Shown piece by piece: positions 1 through 7,772 of a DNA stretch of 64,000 nt. The number at the start of each line of letters is the position of its first letter. Within the stretch, counting starts at the first letter, position 1. The notes beneath the pieces were generated by a model. That model was not told the DNA's origin, searched no databases, and worked only from the letters and a program-made list of their open reading frames with translations. Origin of the DNA: Planococcus circulans (lineage in GTDB: Bacteria; Bacillota; Bacilli; Bacillales_A; Planococcaceae); NCBI RefSeq assembly GCF_020023385.1, contig NZ_JAIQCL010000001.1, positions 124,001-188,000 of the forward strand. The letters run 5' to 3'. The position numbers and the translations under genes were made by a program.

Positions 1-31
1 CGATTATTTGCCTCTTTTGACTAAGCTTTAA
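1..31 (+). CDS. recU: RecU Holliday junction resolvase, C-terminal tail (partial)
   Basis: The frame starting at base 2 reads DYLPLLTKL and then TAA at 29-31, just before ponA. In Bacillales recU is normally directly upstream of, and co-transcribed with, ponA, so this is most likely the recU C-terminus cut by the window edge. Only nine codons are visible, so the call rests mainly on position. Frame 1 also runs to a stop (22-24) and cannot be excluded. Confidence 0.45.
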   Translation, partial: DYLPLLTKL

Positions 32-65
32 GCACCATCATATATATGAAAGTGAGGAACCGATT

Positions 66-2774
66 TTGAGCGATAAACAAATTTCGCGTGAAGAGCGCCG
101 CAAAGCAATCGAACGCCAAAAGAAGACCAATAACAAAAAGAAAAAGAAATCCCCTGCAGTGACATGGATGAAACGCATCCTGCTGGCAATTGTCGCCATC
201 GGTATAGCCGTTTTCGTCTTCGGAGCCTCCCTGTTTGCGTACTATGCAAGCAGCGCGCCAGACCTTGATGAAGAATTATTGCGTGATCCGATCAGTCCGA
301 CTTTCTATGCAGCAGACGGTGAAACCGAAATCCCTTATATCACCGCCGAAAATCGGGAGTATGTCGATTATGAAAATATTCCCGAATCGATCGAAAATGC
401 CATTTTAGCGACGGAAGATAATCGCTTCTATGAACACTCCGGAATCGATGTCATCCGCTTAGGTGGTGCTGTCATTGCAAACATCACCGGCGGCTTCGGC
501 TCACAGGGAGCCAGCACCATCACCCAGCAGGTGATCAAGAATTCGTTTTTAACAAACGACAAGACCTTAAAACGAAAAGCACAGGAAGCTTACCTTGCAT
601 TTAAGCTGGAACGTGAATACGAAAAAGAGGAAATTTTCGAGATGTATTTCAATAAGATTCTGATGTCCGGAAATATCTATGGTTTCGGAACTGCTTCAGA
701 ATATTTTTACGGCAAGCCACTGAGTGAGCTGACTCTCGCTGAATCGGCTTTGCTTGCAGGTATGCCGCAAAGTCCCAATGGGTATAATCCGTTCACTAAC
801 CCTGAACGTGCAGAAGAACGGCGAAATGTCGTTTTGAGCCTGATGGAACAGCACGAGAAAATCAGTACGGAAGAAAAAGAACAGGCACAGGCAGCACCCG
901 TTGCCGATTCATTGGTTCCTGAAGGCGAACGCCAGCCTCAGACGGCCAGCAGCGAACACACAGCGTTCATGGAGATGGTTGAAAATGAGCTTGAATCATT
1001 AGAAGGCGATTATTCGCTTGATGAAGGCTTGACGATCTACACGACGCTGGAGCCTTATGTCCAGACAAAAGTCAATGAAGCGATGGCTTCCGATTTGTTC
1101 TTCGATGAAAATGTCCAATCGGCCATTACTGTCGTCGATACGAAAACAGGCGGAATCAGCGCAGTTGGGGCCGCACGCGAATACACCGGCGATGTGCGTC
1201 ATAATTATGCTACCGCAAAAAGCCGCCAGGTAGGATCGATCATTAAGCCCCTGCTGGATTATGGTCCGGCTATCGAATACCTTGGATGGTCAACCGGCCA
1301 GACGATTGTAGATGAGCCTTATTCTTACGATGATGGTGGCCAGGATGTCCGGAATGTAGATGGACAGTTCCTTGGAACAATGACGATCCGTGAAGCACTT
1401 TACCGCTCACGTAATATCCCAGCCATTAAAACCTTGAAGGAAGTCGGTTCTGAAAATGCCGGTGAATTCATGAAGAATGTCGGACTCGACATGGAAGGTA
1501 TCTTTGAATCGACAGCCTTGGGATCCGCCGAGTTTTCAACTGTCGAAATGGCAGGTGCTTTTGCAGCCCTTGGAAACAAAGGCGAATTCATTGAACCGCA
1601 TACGATCAAGAAAATTGTTTTCCGTGATGGTTCGACCGAACAAGTTGTCGAACCGGAACCAGTGCAGGCGATGAAAGACAGCACCGCATATATGGTCACG
1701 GATATCCTGAGAGATGTAGTGGATACGAATCTTGCAGGATCTACAGGCAAAGAAGCCGCCATCAACGGTCTTGATGTGGCTGGTAAAACTGGTACAACCA
1801 ACTATTCGACTGATGAAATAACAGATCTTGGACTGGATAGCAGCTCCGCACCGGATATTTGGTTTGCGGGTTACACAACAGATTATTCCATTTCTGTCTG
1901 GAGTGGCTATCCTAGCCGGAAGACACCGATGGATACAGCATCAGATGAACGGCTGTTATCTCAACGATTGTTCAAAAGTGTAATGTCAGAGATTTCTTCT
2001 CCAGAGACAGCCCGTTTTGAACAGCCAGAATCAGTAACTGAGCAAGTGGTAGAAGTAGGCTCTGATCCATTAAAATTGGCCAGTGCTTTTACACCCTACA
2101 GCATGCGCAGCTCTGAATTATTCGCCCGCGGCACAGAACCGAATTCAGTTTCGCAACGCTATATCGTTGAAGACCTGGATGCTCCAAGCGGGTTGCGTGC
2201 AAATGTGGAAGGTGATGCAGCGCAGTTATCCTGGAATCACGGCGACGACGATGTATCCTTTGAAGTATCGGTCGAGGTTGATGGATCACGTACCGTACTC
2301 AACACTTCATCAAGCCAGTCCTATACCTTCAATGGCCTAGAAGAAGGTAAAAGCTATACCTTCCGTGTTGTGGCTGTCAACAGCACCCAACGAAGCGATC
2401 CTGCTTCGACTGTTGTAGAAATTGCTGCTGCTCCTGAAGAACCGGAAGAAGAGCCAGTTGAAGAAGAACCGGCTGAAGAAGAGCCAGTTGAAGAAGAGCC
2501 GGTCGAAGAAGAGCCGGTTGAAGAAGAACCGGCTGAAGAAGAACCAGCCGAAGAAGAACCCGTAGAAGAAGAGCCAGCCGAAGATGAGCCAATTGATGTA
2601 CCGGAAGACCCGACTGAAGAAGAGGAAGGCGAAACGCCTTCTGTTAACAGCAGCGGGAACAATAATGCTGATAATGGCAATGGTAACGGGAATGGAAATG
2701 GAAATGGCAATGAAAACGGGAATGGCAATAATGATTCCCAAGACGGCGAAGCCGACAGTGAAGAAAATAACTAA
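66..2774 (+). CDS. ponA: Class A penicillin-binding protein 1A/1B (transglycosylase/transpeptidase)
   Basis: Bifunctional peptidoglycan synthase of 902 residues acting at the outer membrane face. A basic cytoplasmic tail (1-35) precedes one membrane anchor (about 35-61). The GT51 glycosyltransferase domain carries ATEDNRFYEHSG with the catalytic Glu near 117. The transpeptidase domain has SIIK (Ser near 391), SRN near 449 and KTGT near 574. A fibronectin III-like module follows (about 705-781), then an acidic EEEPV/EEEPA repeat (about 791-842) and an Asn/Gly tail. The start is TTG, with GAGGAAC about 7 nt upstream. It follows recU on the plus strand and converges on ypoC. The repeat-rich C-terminus is encoded by short near-identical DNA repeats and is probably variable in length. 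Family assignment is secure; the role of the tail is unknown. Confidence 0.97.
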   Translation: MSDKQISREERRKAIERQKKTNNKKKKKSPAVTWMKRILLAIVAIGIAVFVFGASLFAYYASSAPDLDEELLRDPISPTFYAADGETEIPYITAENREYVDYENIPESIENAILATEDNRFYEHSGIDVIRLGGAVIANITGGFGSQGASTITQQVIKNSFLTNDKTLKRKAQEAYLAFKLEREYEKEEIFEMYFNKILMSGNIYGFGTASEYFYGKPLSELTLAESALLAGMPQSPNGYNPFTNPERAEERRNVVLSLMEQHEKISTEEKEQAQAAPVADSLVPEGERQPQTASSEHTAFMEMVENELESLEGDYSLDEGLTIYTTLEPYVQTKVNEAMASDLFFDENVQSAITVVDTKTGGISAVGAAREYTGDVRHNYATAKSRQVGSIIKPLLDYGPAIEYLGWSTGQTIVDEPYSYDDGGQDVRNVDGQFLGTMTIREALYRSRNIPAIKTLKEVGSENAGEFMKNVGLDMEGIFESTALGSAEFSTVEMAGAFAALGNKGEFIEPHTIKKIVFRDGSTEQVVEPEPVQAMKDSTAYMVTDILRDVVDTNLAGSTGKEAAINGLDVAGKTGTTNYSTDEITDLGLDSSSAPDIWFAGYTTDYSISVWSGYPSRKTPMDTASDERLLSQRLFKSVMSEISSPETARFEQPESVTEQVVEVGSDPLKLASAFTPYSMRSSELFARGTEPNSVSQRYIVEDLDAPSGLRANVEGDAAQLSWNHGDDDVSFEVSVEVDGSRTVLNTSSSQSYTFNGLEEGKSYTFRVVAVNSTQRSDPASTVVEIAAAPEEPEEEPVEEEPAEEEPVEEEPVEEEPVEEEPAEEEPAEEEPVEEEPAEDEPIDVPEDPTEEEEGETPSVNSSGNNNADNGNGNGNGNGNGNENGNGNNDSQDGEADSEENN
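2437..2745 (+). repeat. Low-complexity repeat array inside ponA (EEEPV and NG units)
   Basis: A run of roughly 15-bp GAAGAAGAGCCAGTT-like units (about 2437-2590) encodes an E/P/V/A repeat. It is followed by about 6-bp GGCAAT/GGGAAT units (about 2670-2735) encoding alternating Asn and Gly. Such arrays can change length by replication slippage. The frame stays open, so the effect is on tail length only. Confidence 0.8.
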
Positions 2775-2782
2775 CACAACGA

Positions 2783-2819
2783 AAAACCCCGAGTGCCTTG
2801 GCATTCGGGGTTTTTTTTG
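2783..2819. terminator. Bidirectional Rho-independent terminator between ponA and ypoC
   Basis: CCCCGAGTGC and GCATTCGGGG pair around a CTTG loop, flanked by an A-run on the left and a T-run on the right. It can serve ponA on the plus strand and ypoC on the minus strand. Confidence 0.9.
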
Positions 2820-2821
2820 CT

Positions 2822-3160
2822 CTATTCTTTTAAACGGCTGAGTTCGATCCGCTTTCTTGCAAGTGTCTTCTTCAATTCTGAAAACAGCTCGTCCATCTGG
2901 CGGTATGCAGCGTAAGTGCCCGGAGATGCCTGGATAAATGATAAACGTTCTGAGCCATTCAAGGGTTCGAATCTCTCATCCTGCAAAGCTTCACGGCAAT
3001 GGGCCAACAAAGAATTATATACCTTAAGGCCGGCTTGCATGGCATCTTTTGCTCCCCTGTTTCGCTGGTGATGGAGATCGGCTAATTCTGTTGATAGCTG
3101 ATTCCATTCCTGAAAAAAAGGTTCTAGCTGATCTTTAGTTAATTTCTGTGACGATTTCAC
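2822..3160 (-). CDS. ypoC: YpoC-like conserved protein of unknown function
   Basis: A 112-residue, mostly helical and charged soluble protein with no recognisable catalytic motif. The position directly after nth and convergent with ponA is where B. subtilis carries ypoC, and the size fits. I chose the GTG start at 3160 because AAGGA lies about 10 nt upstream; the longer open frame reads through nth and is not coding there. This start overlaps the nth 3' end, implying translational coupling. It is probably co-transcribed with dnaD-nth. Function is unknown; a replication/repair link is inferred only from its neighbours. Confidence 0.75.
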   Translation of the reverse strand: MKSSQKLTKDQLEPFFQEWNQLSTELADLHHQRNRGAKDAMQAGLKVYNSLLAHCREALQDERFEPLNGSERLSFIQASPGTYAAYRQMDELFSELKKTLARKRIELSRLKE

Positions 3161-3815
3161 GTTTAACAAGTCCTTTTTTCTCACGCTTCTGCCCTTCACG
3201 ACAACGATCGAACAGCGGACAGATATGGCAGCCCGGATTCTGTGATTTACAGTGATAGCGGCCAAAAAAGATGATTTGGTGATGCGTTTTGGACCAGTCA
3301 TCAGCGGGTGTTTTTTTCATGATCGTTTCTTCCACTTGAAGCGGATTGTCTTTCCAGCGGTTCAACCCCAGACGTTTGGCGACCCGTTCGACATGAGTGT
3401 CCACTGCCAAAGCGGGAATTCCAAAAGCCACTGAAACAACTACATTTGCCGTTTTGCGCCCCACTCCCGGCAACGTCATCAGAAGATCCCGATCAGCTGG
3501 TACGATGCTGCCGTATTCATCGATCAACATCCGGCTCAGCGCCTGGATGTTCTTAGCCTTATTGCGGAACAGGCCGATGGAGCGGATATCCTGCTGCAGC
3601 TCTTCCAAGGATACCGATACATAATCCTCAGGTGTATGGTATTTTTGGAATAAGTCAGCCGTTACCCGGTTCACCAGCTTGTCCGTGCATTGAGCGGACA
3701 AGAGCGTCGCAATCAGCAAATCAAACGGATTGCGGTGGACCAATTCACAATGGGCATCCGGGAACATCCGGTCCATCTCATCAAGACAAGCAAGCCATTC
3801 TTTTTTGGACATCAT
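3135..3815 (-). CDS. nth: Endonuclease III (DNA glycosylase/AP lyase)
   Basis: Base-excision repair enzyme removing oxidised pyrimidines and cleaving at abasic sites; 226 residues, normal for the family. The helix-hairpin-helix LPGVGRKTANVV contains the catalytic Lys (about 121), and the catalytic Asp lies in AVDTHVERVAKRLG (about 139). The C-terminal [4Fe-4S] loop is complete with Cys189, 196, 199 and 205 in the C-x6-C-x2-C-x5-C pattern. AAGGTGA precedes the ATG. It lies between dnaD and ypoC as in B. subtilis. Nothing is missing, so it should be active. Confidence 0.96.
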   Translation of the reverse strand: MMSKKEWLACLDEMDRMFPDAHCELVHRNPFDLLIATLLSAQCTDKLVNRVTADLFQKYHTPEDYVSVSLEELQQDIRSIGLFRNKAKNIQALSRMLIDEYGSIVPADRDLLMTLPGVGRKTANVVVSVAFGIPALAVDTHVERVAKRLGLNRWKDNPLQVEETIMKKTPADDWSKTHHQIIFFGRYHCKSQNPGCHICPLFDRCREGQKREKKGLVKREIVTEIN

Positions 3816-3827
3816 CTACTTCACCTT

Positions 3828-4529
3828 CTAATTGCGGTCTTCCAGCCAATTATAAAACTGAACTTTTTTCGCAACGTTCTCTGTCGGCTGAATCCGTATA
3901 TTTTTCTCTCTGAAAGAGCTCGCGTGTTTAGTAACCTGTGTAGAGGTTTTAATGTTCTTCTTTTTCCATTCGAATAGAATCCGGTCTACATAACGGAGAC
4001 TGATTTTTTGGGAAATGACCGCTTCTTTCAATGCCATCCGGATCACTTCCGGCGTATGGCCATCCTGGTCCATCCACATCGAAATGGTTTCGATTTCCAT
4101 CGGAGACAGGAAACGCCCGAACTCCTGCTCGAACAATTGGAAGATCTCCCCTTCCAGTTCTTTTTGGGTGTTTTCTTTCACTTCATGCTGTTCTTTGTAA
4201 ATACAGTCCAGCACTCGATCCCATAAAGGCTGCAAAGAAATGATTTCTGTCAATACATCGTTTTCAGTCGTTTGTTCAATTGCCAAATATCCTTGCTGCA
4301 TTAATTTCTGCAGCATCGTCGTTACGCTTTTTTGCGAAGTCATCATGCGTGCACCGATTTCATCAGGCGTCGGAAACTGGTTCCCGGTTTGTTGAAATGC
4401 CTGTATATGCATGAGCAGCATGGCTTCTTCGTCTGTGATCTTCAGTTCTTTATAAAACTGAAAAAAAAGCTGGGAAATGTTAACATTCCCCTGCTCAATC
4501 CACGTTTGCAGCCGATTAGGTTGTTTCAT
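3828..4529 (-). CDS. dnaD: Primosomal/DNA-remodelling protein DnaD
   Basis: DnaD helps load the replicative helicase with DnaB and DnaI at oriC and at stalled forks. The 233-residue protein has an N-terminal winged-helix domain (about 10-100, FPTPDEIGARMMTSQKSVT) and a C-terminal DnaB/DnaD-type helical domain (about 130-200, with WMDQDGHTPEVIRMALKEA). The tail is basic, consistent with DNA binding. AAAGGTGG precedes the ATG. The order asnS-dnaD-nth matches B. subtilis and suggests one transcript. Family assignment is firm. Confidence 0.93.
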   Translation of the reverse strand: MKQPNRLQTWIEQGNVNISQLFFQFYKELKITDEEAMLLMHIQAFQQTGNQFPTPDEIGARMMTSQKSVTTMLQKLMQQGYLAIEQTTENDVLTEIISLQPLWDRVLDCIYKEQHEVKENTQKELEGEIFQLFEQEFGRFLSPMEIETISMWMDQDGHTPEVIRMALKEAVISQKISLRYVDRILFEWKKKNIKTSTQVTKHASSFREKNIRIQPTENVAKKVQFYNWLEDRN

Positions 4530-4559
4530 ATCCCAACCACCTTTCCATTCATTATTTTT

Positions 4560-5855
4560 TTATGGGTATAAGCGGTTCAATAGTCGTGGGAACGGAATTG
4601 ATTCTCTGACATGCTCCACGCCGCTGATCCAAGCCACTGTGCGTTCAAGGCCCAAGCCGAACCCTGAATGTGGAACAGCTCCGAATTTGCTTAGATCCAA
4701 ATACCAGGCATAAGCTTCTTCATCCAACCCGTGTTCTTGGATGCGTTGCTTCATCAACTCATAATCATGGATCCGTTCAGATCCGCCGATGATTTCCCCG
4801 TAGCCTTCCGGTGCAATCATATCTGCACATAATACGACATCATCGCGTTCTGGATGCGGCTGCATATAGAACGGCTTGATGCCGATCGGATAATTGGTGA
4901 TGAAAATCGGCATATCATAGCTTTCCGCCAGGGCCGTTTCATGCGGCGCGCCAAAGTCTTCGCCCCATTTGATGTCATCAAAGCCGTTTTCATTCAGCCA
5001 TTTGATGGCATCATCATAGGATACGCGCGGGAATGGTGCTTTTATTTTTTCAAGTTTCGATACGTCTCTTTCCAGACGTTCCAATTCCAATTTGCAGTTG
5101 TTCAAAACAGACTGGACGATATGGGAAACATATTGCTCCTGTACTTCCAGGCTTTCGGCATGTTCCATAAAGGCCATTTCAGGCTCAATCATCCAGAATT
5201 CGATCAAGTGGCGGCGTGTTTTGGATTTCTCGGCACGGAAAGTAGGTCCGAACGAGAATACTTTTCCAAGCGCCATTGCAGCAGCTTCCATATAAAGCTG
5301 GCCTGACTGCGACAAATACGCGTCTTCGTCAAAATATTTTGTTGCGAACAATTCAGATGTTCCTTCTGGAGATGAACCCGTCAAAATTGGGGGATCCACT
5401 TTCACAAAGCCATTTTCATTGAAAAATTCATAAGTCGCACGGATAATTTCGTTGCGGATTTTCATGATGGCATGCTGTCTGCGTGAACGCAGCCACAAAT
5501 GGCGGTTGTCCATCAGGAATTCCGTTCCATGTTCTTTTGGCGTAATCGGGAAATCCTTCGCTTCGTGGATCACTTCGATGCCTGTTACTGCCAGCTCGTA
5601 GCCGAATGCAGACCGCTCATCTTCTTTTACTTCCCCAATTACATATAAGGACGTTTCCTGTGTCAAGGCTTTAGCAACCGCGAAAATTTCATCGCCCACT
5701 TCCGCCTTTACGACAACACCCTGTACGAATCCTGAACCGTCGCGCAGCTGCAGGAATGCAATTTTTCCGCTTGAACGCTTATTGGCGATCCAAGCTCCTA
5801 GTTTTACTGTTTGTCCGTTATATTTAGCCATTTCGGCAATGGTGATTTTTTTCAT
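4560..5855 (-). CDS. asnS: Asparaginyl-tRNA synthetase
   Basis: Charges tRNA-Asn with asparagine in the cytoplasm; 431 residues, standard class IIb size. The N-terminal OB-fold anticodon-binding domain covers about 1-110. Class II motifs follow: motif 2 is seen as [15 protein letters not shown] and motif 3 as [12 protein letters not shown] near the C-terminus. I placed the start at 5855 (MKKITIAEM) because GGAGG lies 10 nt upstream; the longer open frame would run into aspB. It lies between aspB and dnaD, as in B. subtilis. No T-box leader is visible. Possession of AsnRS shows tRNA-Asn is charged directly. Confidence 0.96.
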   Translation of the reverse strand: MKKITIAEMAKYNGQTVKLGAWIANKRSSGKIAFLQLRDGSGFVQGVVVKAEVGDEIFAVAKALTQETSLYVIGEVKEDERSAFGYELAVTGIEVIHEAKDFPITPKEHGTEFLMDNRHLWLRSRRQHAIMKIRNEIIRATYEFFNENGFVKVDPPILTGSSPEGTSELFATKYFDEDAYLSQSGQLYMEAAAMALGKVFSFGPTFRAEKSKTRRHLIEFWMIEPEMAFMEHAESLEVQEQYVSHIVQSVLNNCKLELERLERDVSKLEKIKAPFPRVSYDDAIKWLNENGFDDIKWGEDFGAPHETALAESYDMPIFITNYPIGIKPFYMQPHPERDDVVLCADMIAPEGYGEIIGGSERIHDYELMKQRIQEHGLDEEAYAWYLDLSKFGAVPHSGFGLGLERTVAWISGVEHVRESIPFPRLLNRLYP

Positions 5856-5886
5856 CCAGCGATAGCCTCCAAAAAATAATGTGGTC

Positions 5887-7077
5887 TTAGTCTTTCCATT
5901 TAGATGTAACAAATTGATGGATCCGCTCTACAGCTTCCGTCAACGTTTCAAGCGAGGTTGCATAGGATAGGCGGATCGTCGAATGCGCTCCAAATCCTGA
6001 ACCTGGAATAACCGCAACGTTCGCTTCAGTCAATAGAGCTGTTACAAAATCGTCAACGGAAGCATATCCGGTTTTCGCGGCCGCTTCCGAAACATCCGGC
6101 AATAAGTAAAACGCGCCCTGAGGACGAATTACGTTGAAACCCGGAATGTCCTGCAGTTTCGGAAAAATAGCAGTCAAACGTCTTTCAAACGCCTGACGCA
6201 TTTCTTCCACGGTGTCCTGTGATCCATTGTAGGCTTCAATTGCTGCATATTGAGAAGTAGTTGTCGGATTTGATGTGGAATGGCTCGCCAAATCAGTCAT
6301 AGCTTTGATCAATGTAGCATCACCAGCTGCATAACCAATGCGCCATCCTGTCATCGAATGGGATTTTGAAACCCCATTGATCAAAATCGTGCGGTTTTTT
6401 GCATCTTCCGAAAGAGTTGCGATGGAAGTGTGCTCAACATCCCCATAGATTAGTTTTTCATAGATTTCATCCGAAACGATCAGGATATCAAATTCCCGGC
6501 AAACTTCGGCCAATGCTTCCAATTCCTCTTTGGAATAGATCATGCCAGTCGGATTGCTCGGTGTATTGAGGATGACAGCTTTCGTCCGGTCAGTCACAGC
6601 TTCTCTCAATTGCTGCGGAGAGATCTTGTATTCCTGGCTGGCTGTCGCTTCTATGTATACCGGAACGCCCTGTGCCAATTTCACTTGCTCCGGATAGCTG
6701 ACCCAATAAGGAATCGGAATGATCACTTCATCGCCTTCATTCAGCAATACCTGGAATAAAGTGTAAAGGACATGTTTTGCCCCGATGCCGACCATGACTT
6801 CTTTCGGTTGGTAGCTCAATTGCTGGTCCCGCTGCAACTTATTGATGATGGCTTCTTTCAAAGCGGGCAGTCCGCCTGCTGGCGTGTATTTCGTCTTGCC
6901 GTCTTTCATCGACTGATAAGCGGCTTCCAGAATATTTGCCGGAGTATTGTAATCCGGTTCCCCGGCTCCCAAACCGATGACATCGACTCCTTGAGCTTTC
7001 AATTCATTTGCTTTTGCAGTGATTGCCAAAGTTGTTGAGGGTGTTAGAGTTTGTACACGATTCGCTAAGTTGATCAA
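5887..7077 (-). CDS. aspB: Aspartate aminotransferase (PLP-dependent, class I)
   Basis: Interconverts oxaloacetate/glutamate and aspartate/2-oxoglutarate. It is 396 residues with the fold-type I signature: [12 protein letters not shown] around the cofactor-binding Asn and [16 protein letters not shown] with the PLP lysine. The start is TTG at 7077 ([14 protein letters not shown]), which aligns with the B. subtilis N-terminus; GGGCGG precedes it. It is immediately upstream of asnS, consistent with supplying aspartate for asparagine. Specificity among class Ib transaminases (for example prephenate amination) cannot be fixed from sequence alone. Confidence 0.92.
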   Translation of the reverse strand: MINLANRVQTLTPSTTLAITAKANELKAQGVDVIGLGAGEPDYNTPANILEAAYQSMKDGKTKYTPAGGLPALKEAIINKLQRDQQLSYQPKEVMVGIGAKHVLYTLFQVLLNEGDEVIIPIPYWVSYPEQVKLAQGVPVYIEATASQEYKISPQQLREAVTDRTKAVILNTPSNPTGMIYSKEELEALAEVCREFDILIVSDEIYEKLIYGDVEHTSIATLSEDAKNRTILINGVSKSHSMTGWRIGYAAGDATLIKAMTDLASHSTSNPTTTSQYAAIEAYNGSQDTVEEMRQAFERRLTAIFPKLQDIPGFNVIRPQGAFYLLPDVSEAAAKTGYASVDDFVTALLTEANVAVIPGSGFGAHSTIRLSYATSLETLTEAVERIHQFVTSKWKD

Positions 7078-7092
7078 ATTTTTTCCGCCCTT

Positions 7093-7569
7093 TCACAAAT
7101 TCAATATGCGTTTCCACCAAGTTCCATCATCAGCTGTTAAATAGACGTAATTTAAGCTGTCCTCTTCATTCAAAAAAGCAATTTCCCATACCGGCCCATC
7201 GCTTTCCATACCGAGTTTGGTATGCAGGATTTTCTTGACATCCATCTCTGCAAGGGCAAGTTCACGTGCCTGTTGAGCAGTGATTTTGTCATCCAATAGC
7301 GTCGTCTGGATCTTGCCTTCACCTTCCGGCACAAAAACAGCGGTCAATTCACCTTTGCTGTTTGTTCCAAGCACGGTTACGGAAGCAGAAGAATTGGTAT
7401 AGACATACGCCCGTTCCACCTCTTCGATCAACTGCTCGCTTTTTGCACGGTCAATTGCCTGTCCTTCCGTTTCCAAATAAGGCTTATTGCCAAGAAACAA
7501 TACCAGGATGATGATGGCTACTGCCAAAAAAGATAAAAAACCAAGTATGAATGTGATCCATTGTCTCAT
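7093..7569 (-). CDS. tseB: TseB/YpmB-like cell wall elongation regulator (DUF5590)
   Basis: A 158-residue protein with an N-terminal membrane anchor (about 5-27, FILGFLSFLAVAIIILVLF) and an extracytoplasmic domain containing PepSY-like repeats (AQQARELALAEM and a C-terminal beta segment). In B. subtilis the syntenic protein YpmB, renamed TseB, modulates the elongation transpeptidase PBP2A. GGTGATGAA precedes the ATG. It lies between ypmA and aspB as in Bacillus. The family is recognised; the role here is inferred by homology and synteny. Confidence 0.85.
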   Translation of the reverse strand: MRQWITFILGFLSFLAVAIIILVLFLGNKPYLETEGQAIDRAKSEQLIEEVERAYVYTNSSASVTVLGTNSKGELTAVFVPEGEGKIQTTLLDDKITAQQARELALAEMDVKKILHTKLGMESDGPVWEIAFLNEEDSLNYVYLTADDGTWWKRILNL

Positions 7570-7577
7570 TTCATCAC

Positions 7578-7748
7578 CTATGTTTTATAAATTGTAAAAA
7601 TCGCTTTTTCAGAATCTTCCTTATCGAGCGCCAGCCCGAACATTAAATTTTTGTCTTTCAAGGTGCGGTTCAAGGCGTCCACCACTTTATATAAATCTGA
7701 TTGATACGTAAGTTCCACTGTGGAGATCACTTCAATTTTCGATTCCAT
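7578..7748 (-). CDS. ypmA: YpmA-like small protein (DUF4264)
   Basis: A 56-residue ORF that I translated by hand. It begins MESKIEVISTVELTYQSDLY, contains LNRTLKDKNLMFGLALDKED and ends IFTIYKT. This matches the B. subtilis YpmA pattern in size and sequence. AGGAAGGG lies just upstream of the ATG. It lies between dinG and tseB exactly as ypmA does. It is soluble with no catalytic motif, and its function is unknown. Confidence 0.85.
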   Translation of the reverse strand: MESKIEVISTVELTYQSDLYKVVDALNRTLKDKNLMFGLALDKEDSEKAIFTIYKT

Positions 7749-7772
7749 ATATGTGCCCTTCCTTTCGTTAGT

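Noticed and set aside
2337..2804. Open frames opposite the ponA tail, rich in Phe or in Gly-Ser
   Set aside because: They are the complement of the EEEPV and Asn/Gly repeat DNA; composition comes from the repeat, and there is no ribosome site.
5856..5912. Longer asnS start (about 19 extra residues)
   Set aside because: The extension has no homologous N-terminus and overlaps the aspB end; GGAGG is placed for the ATG at 5855.
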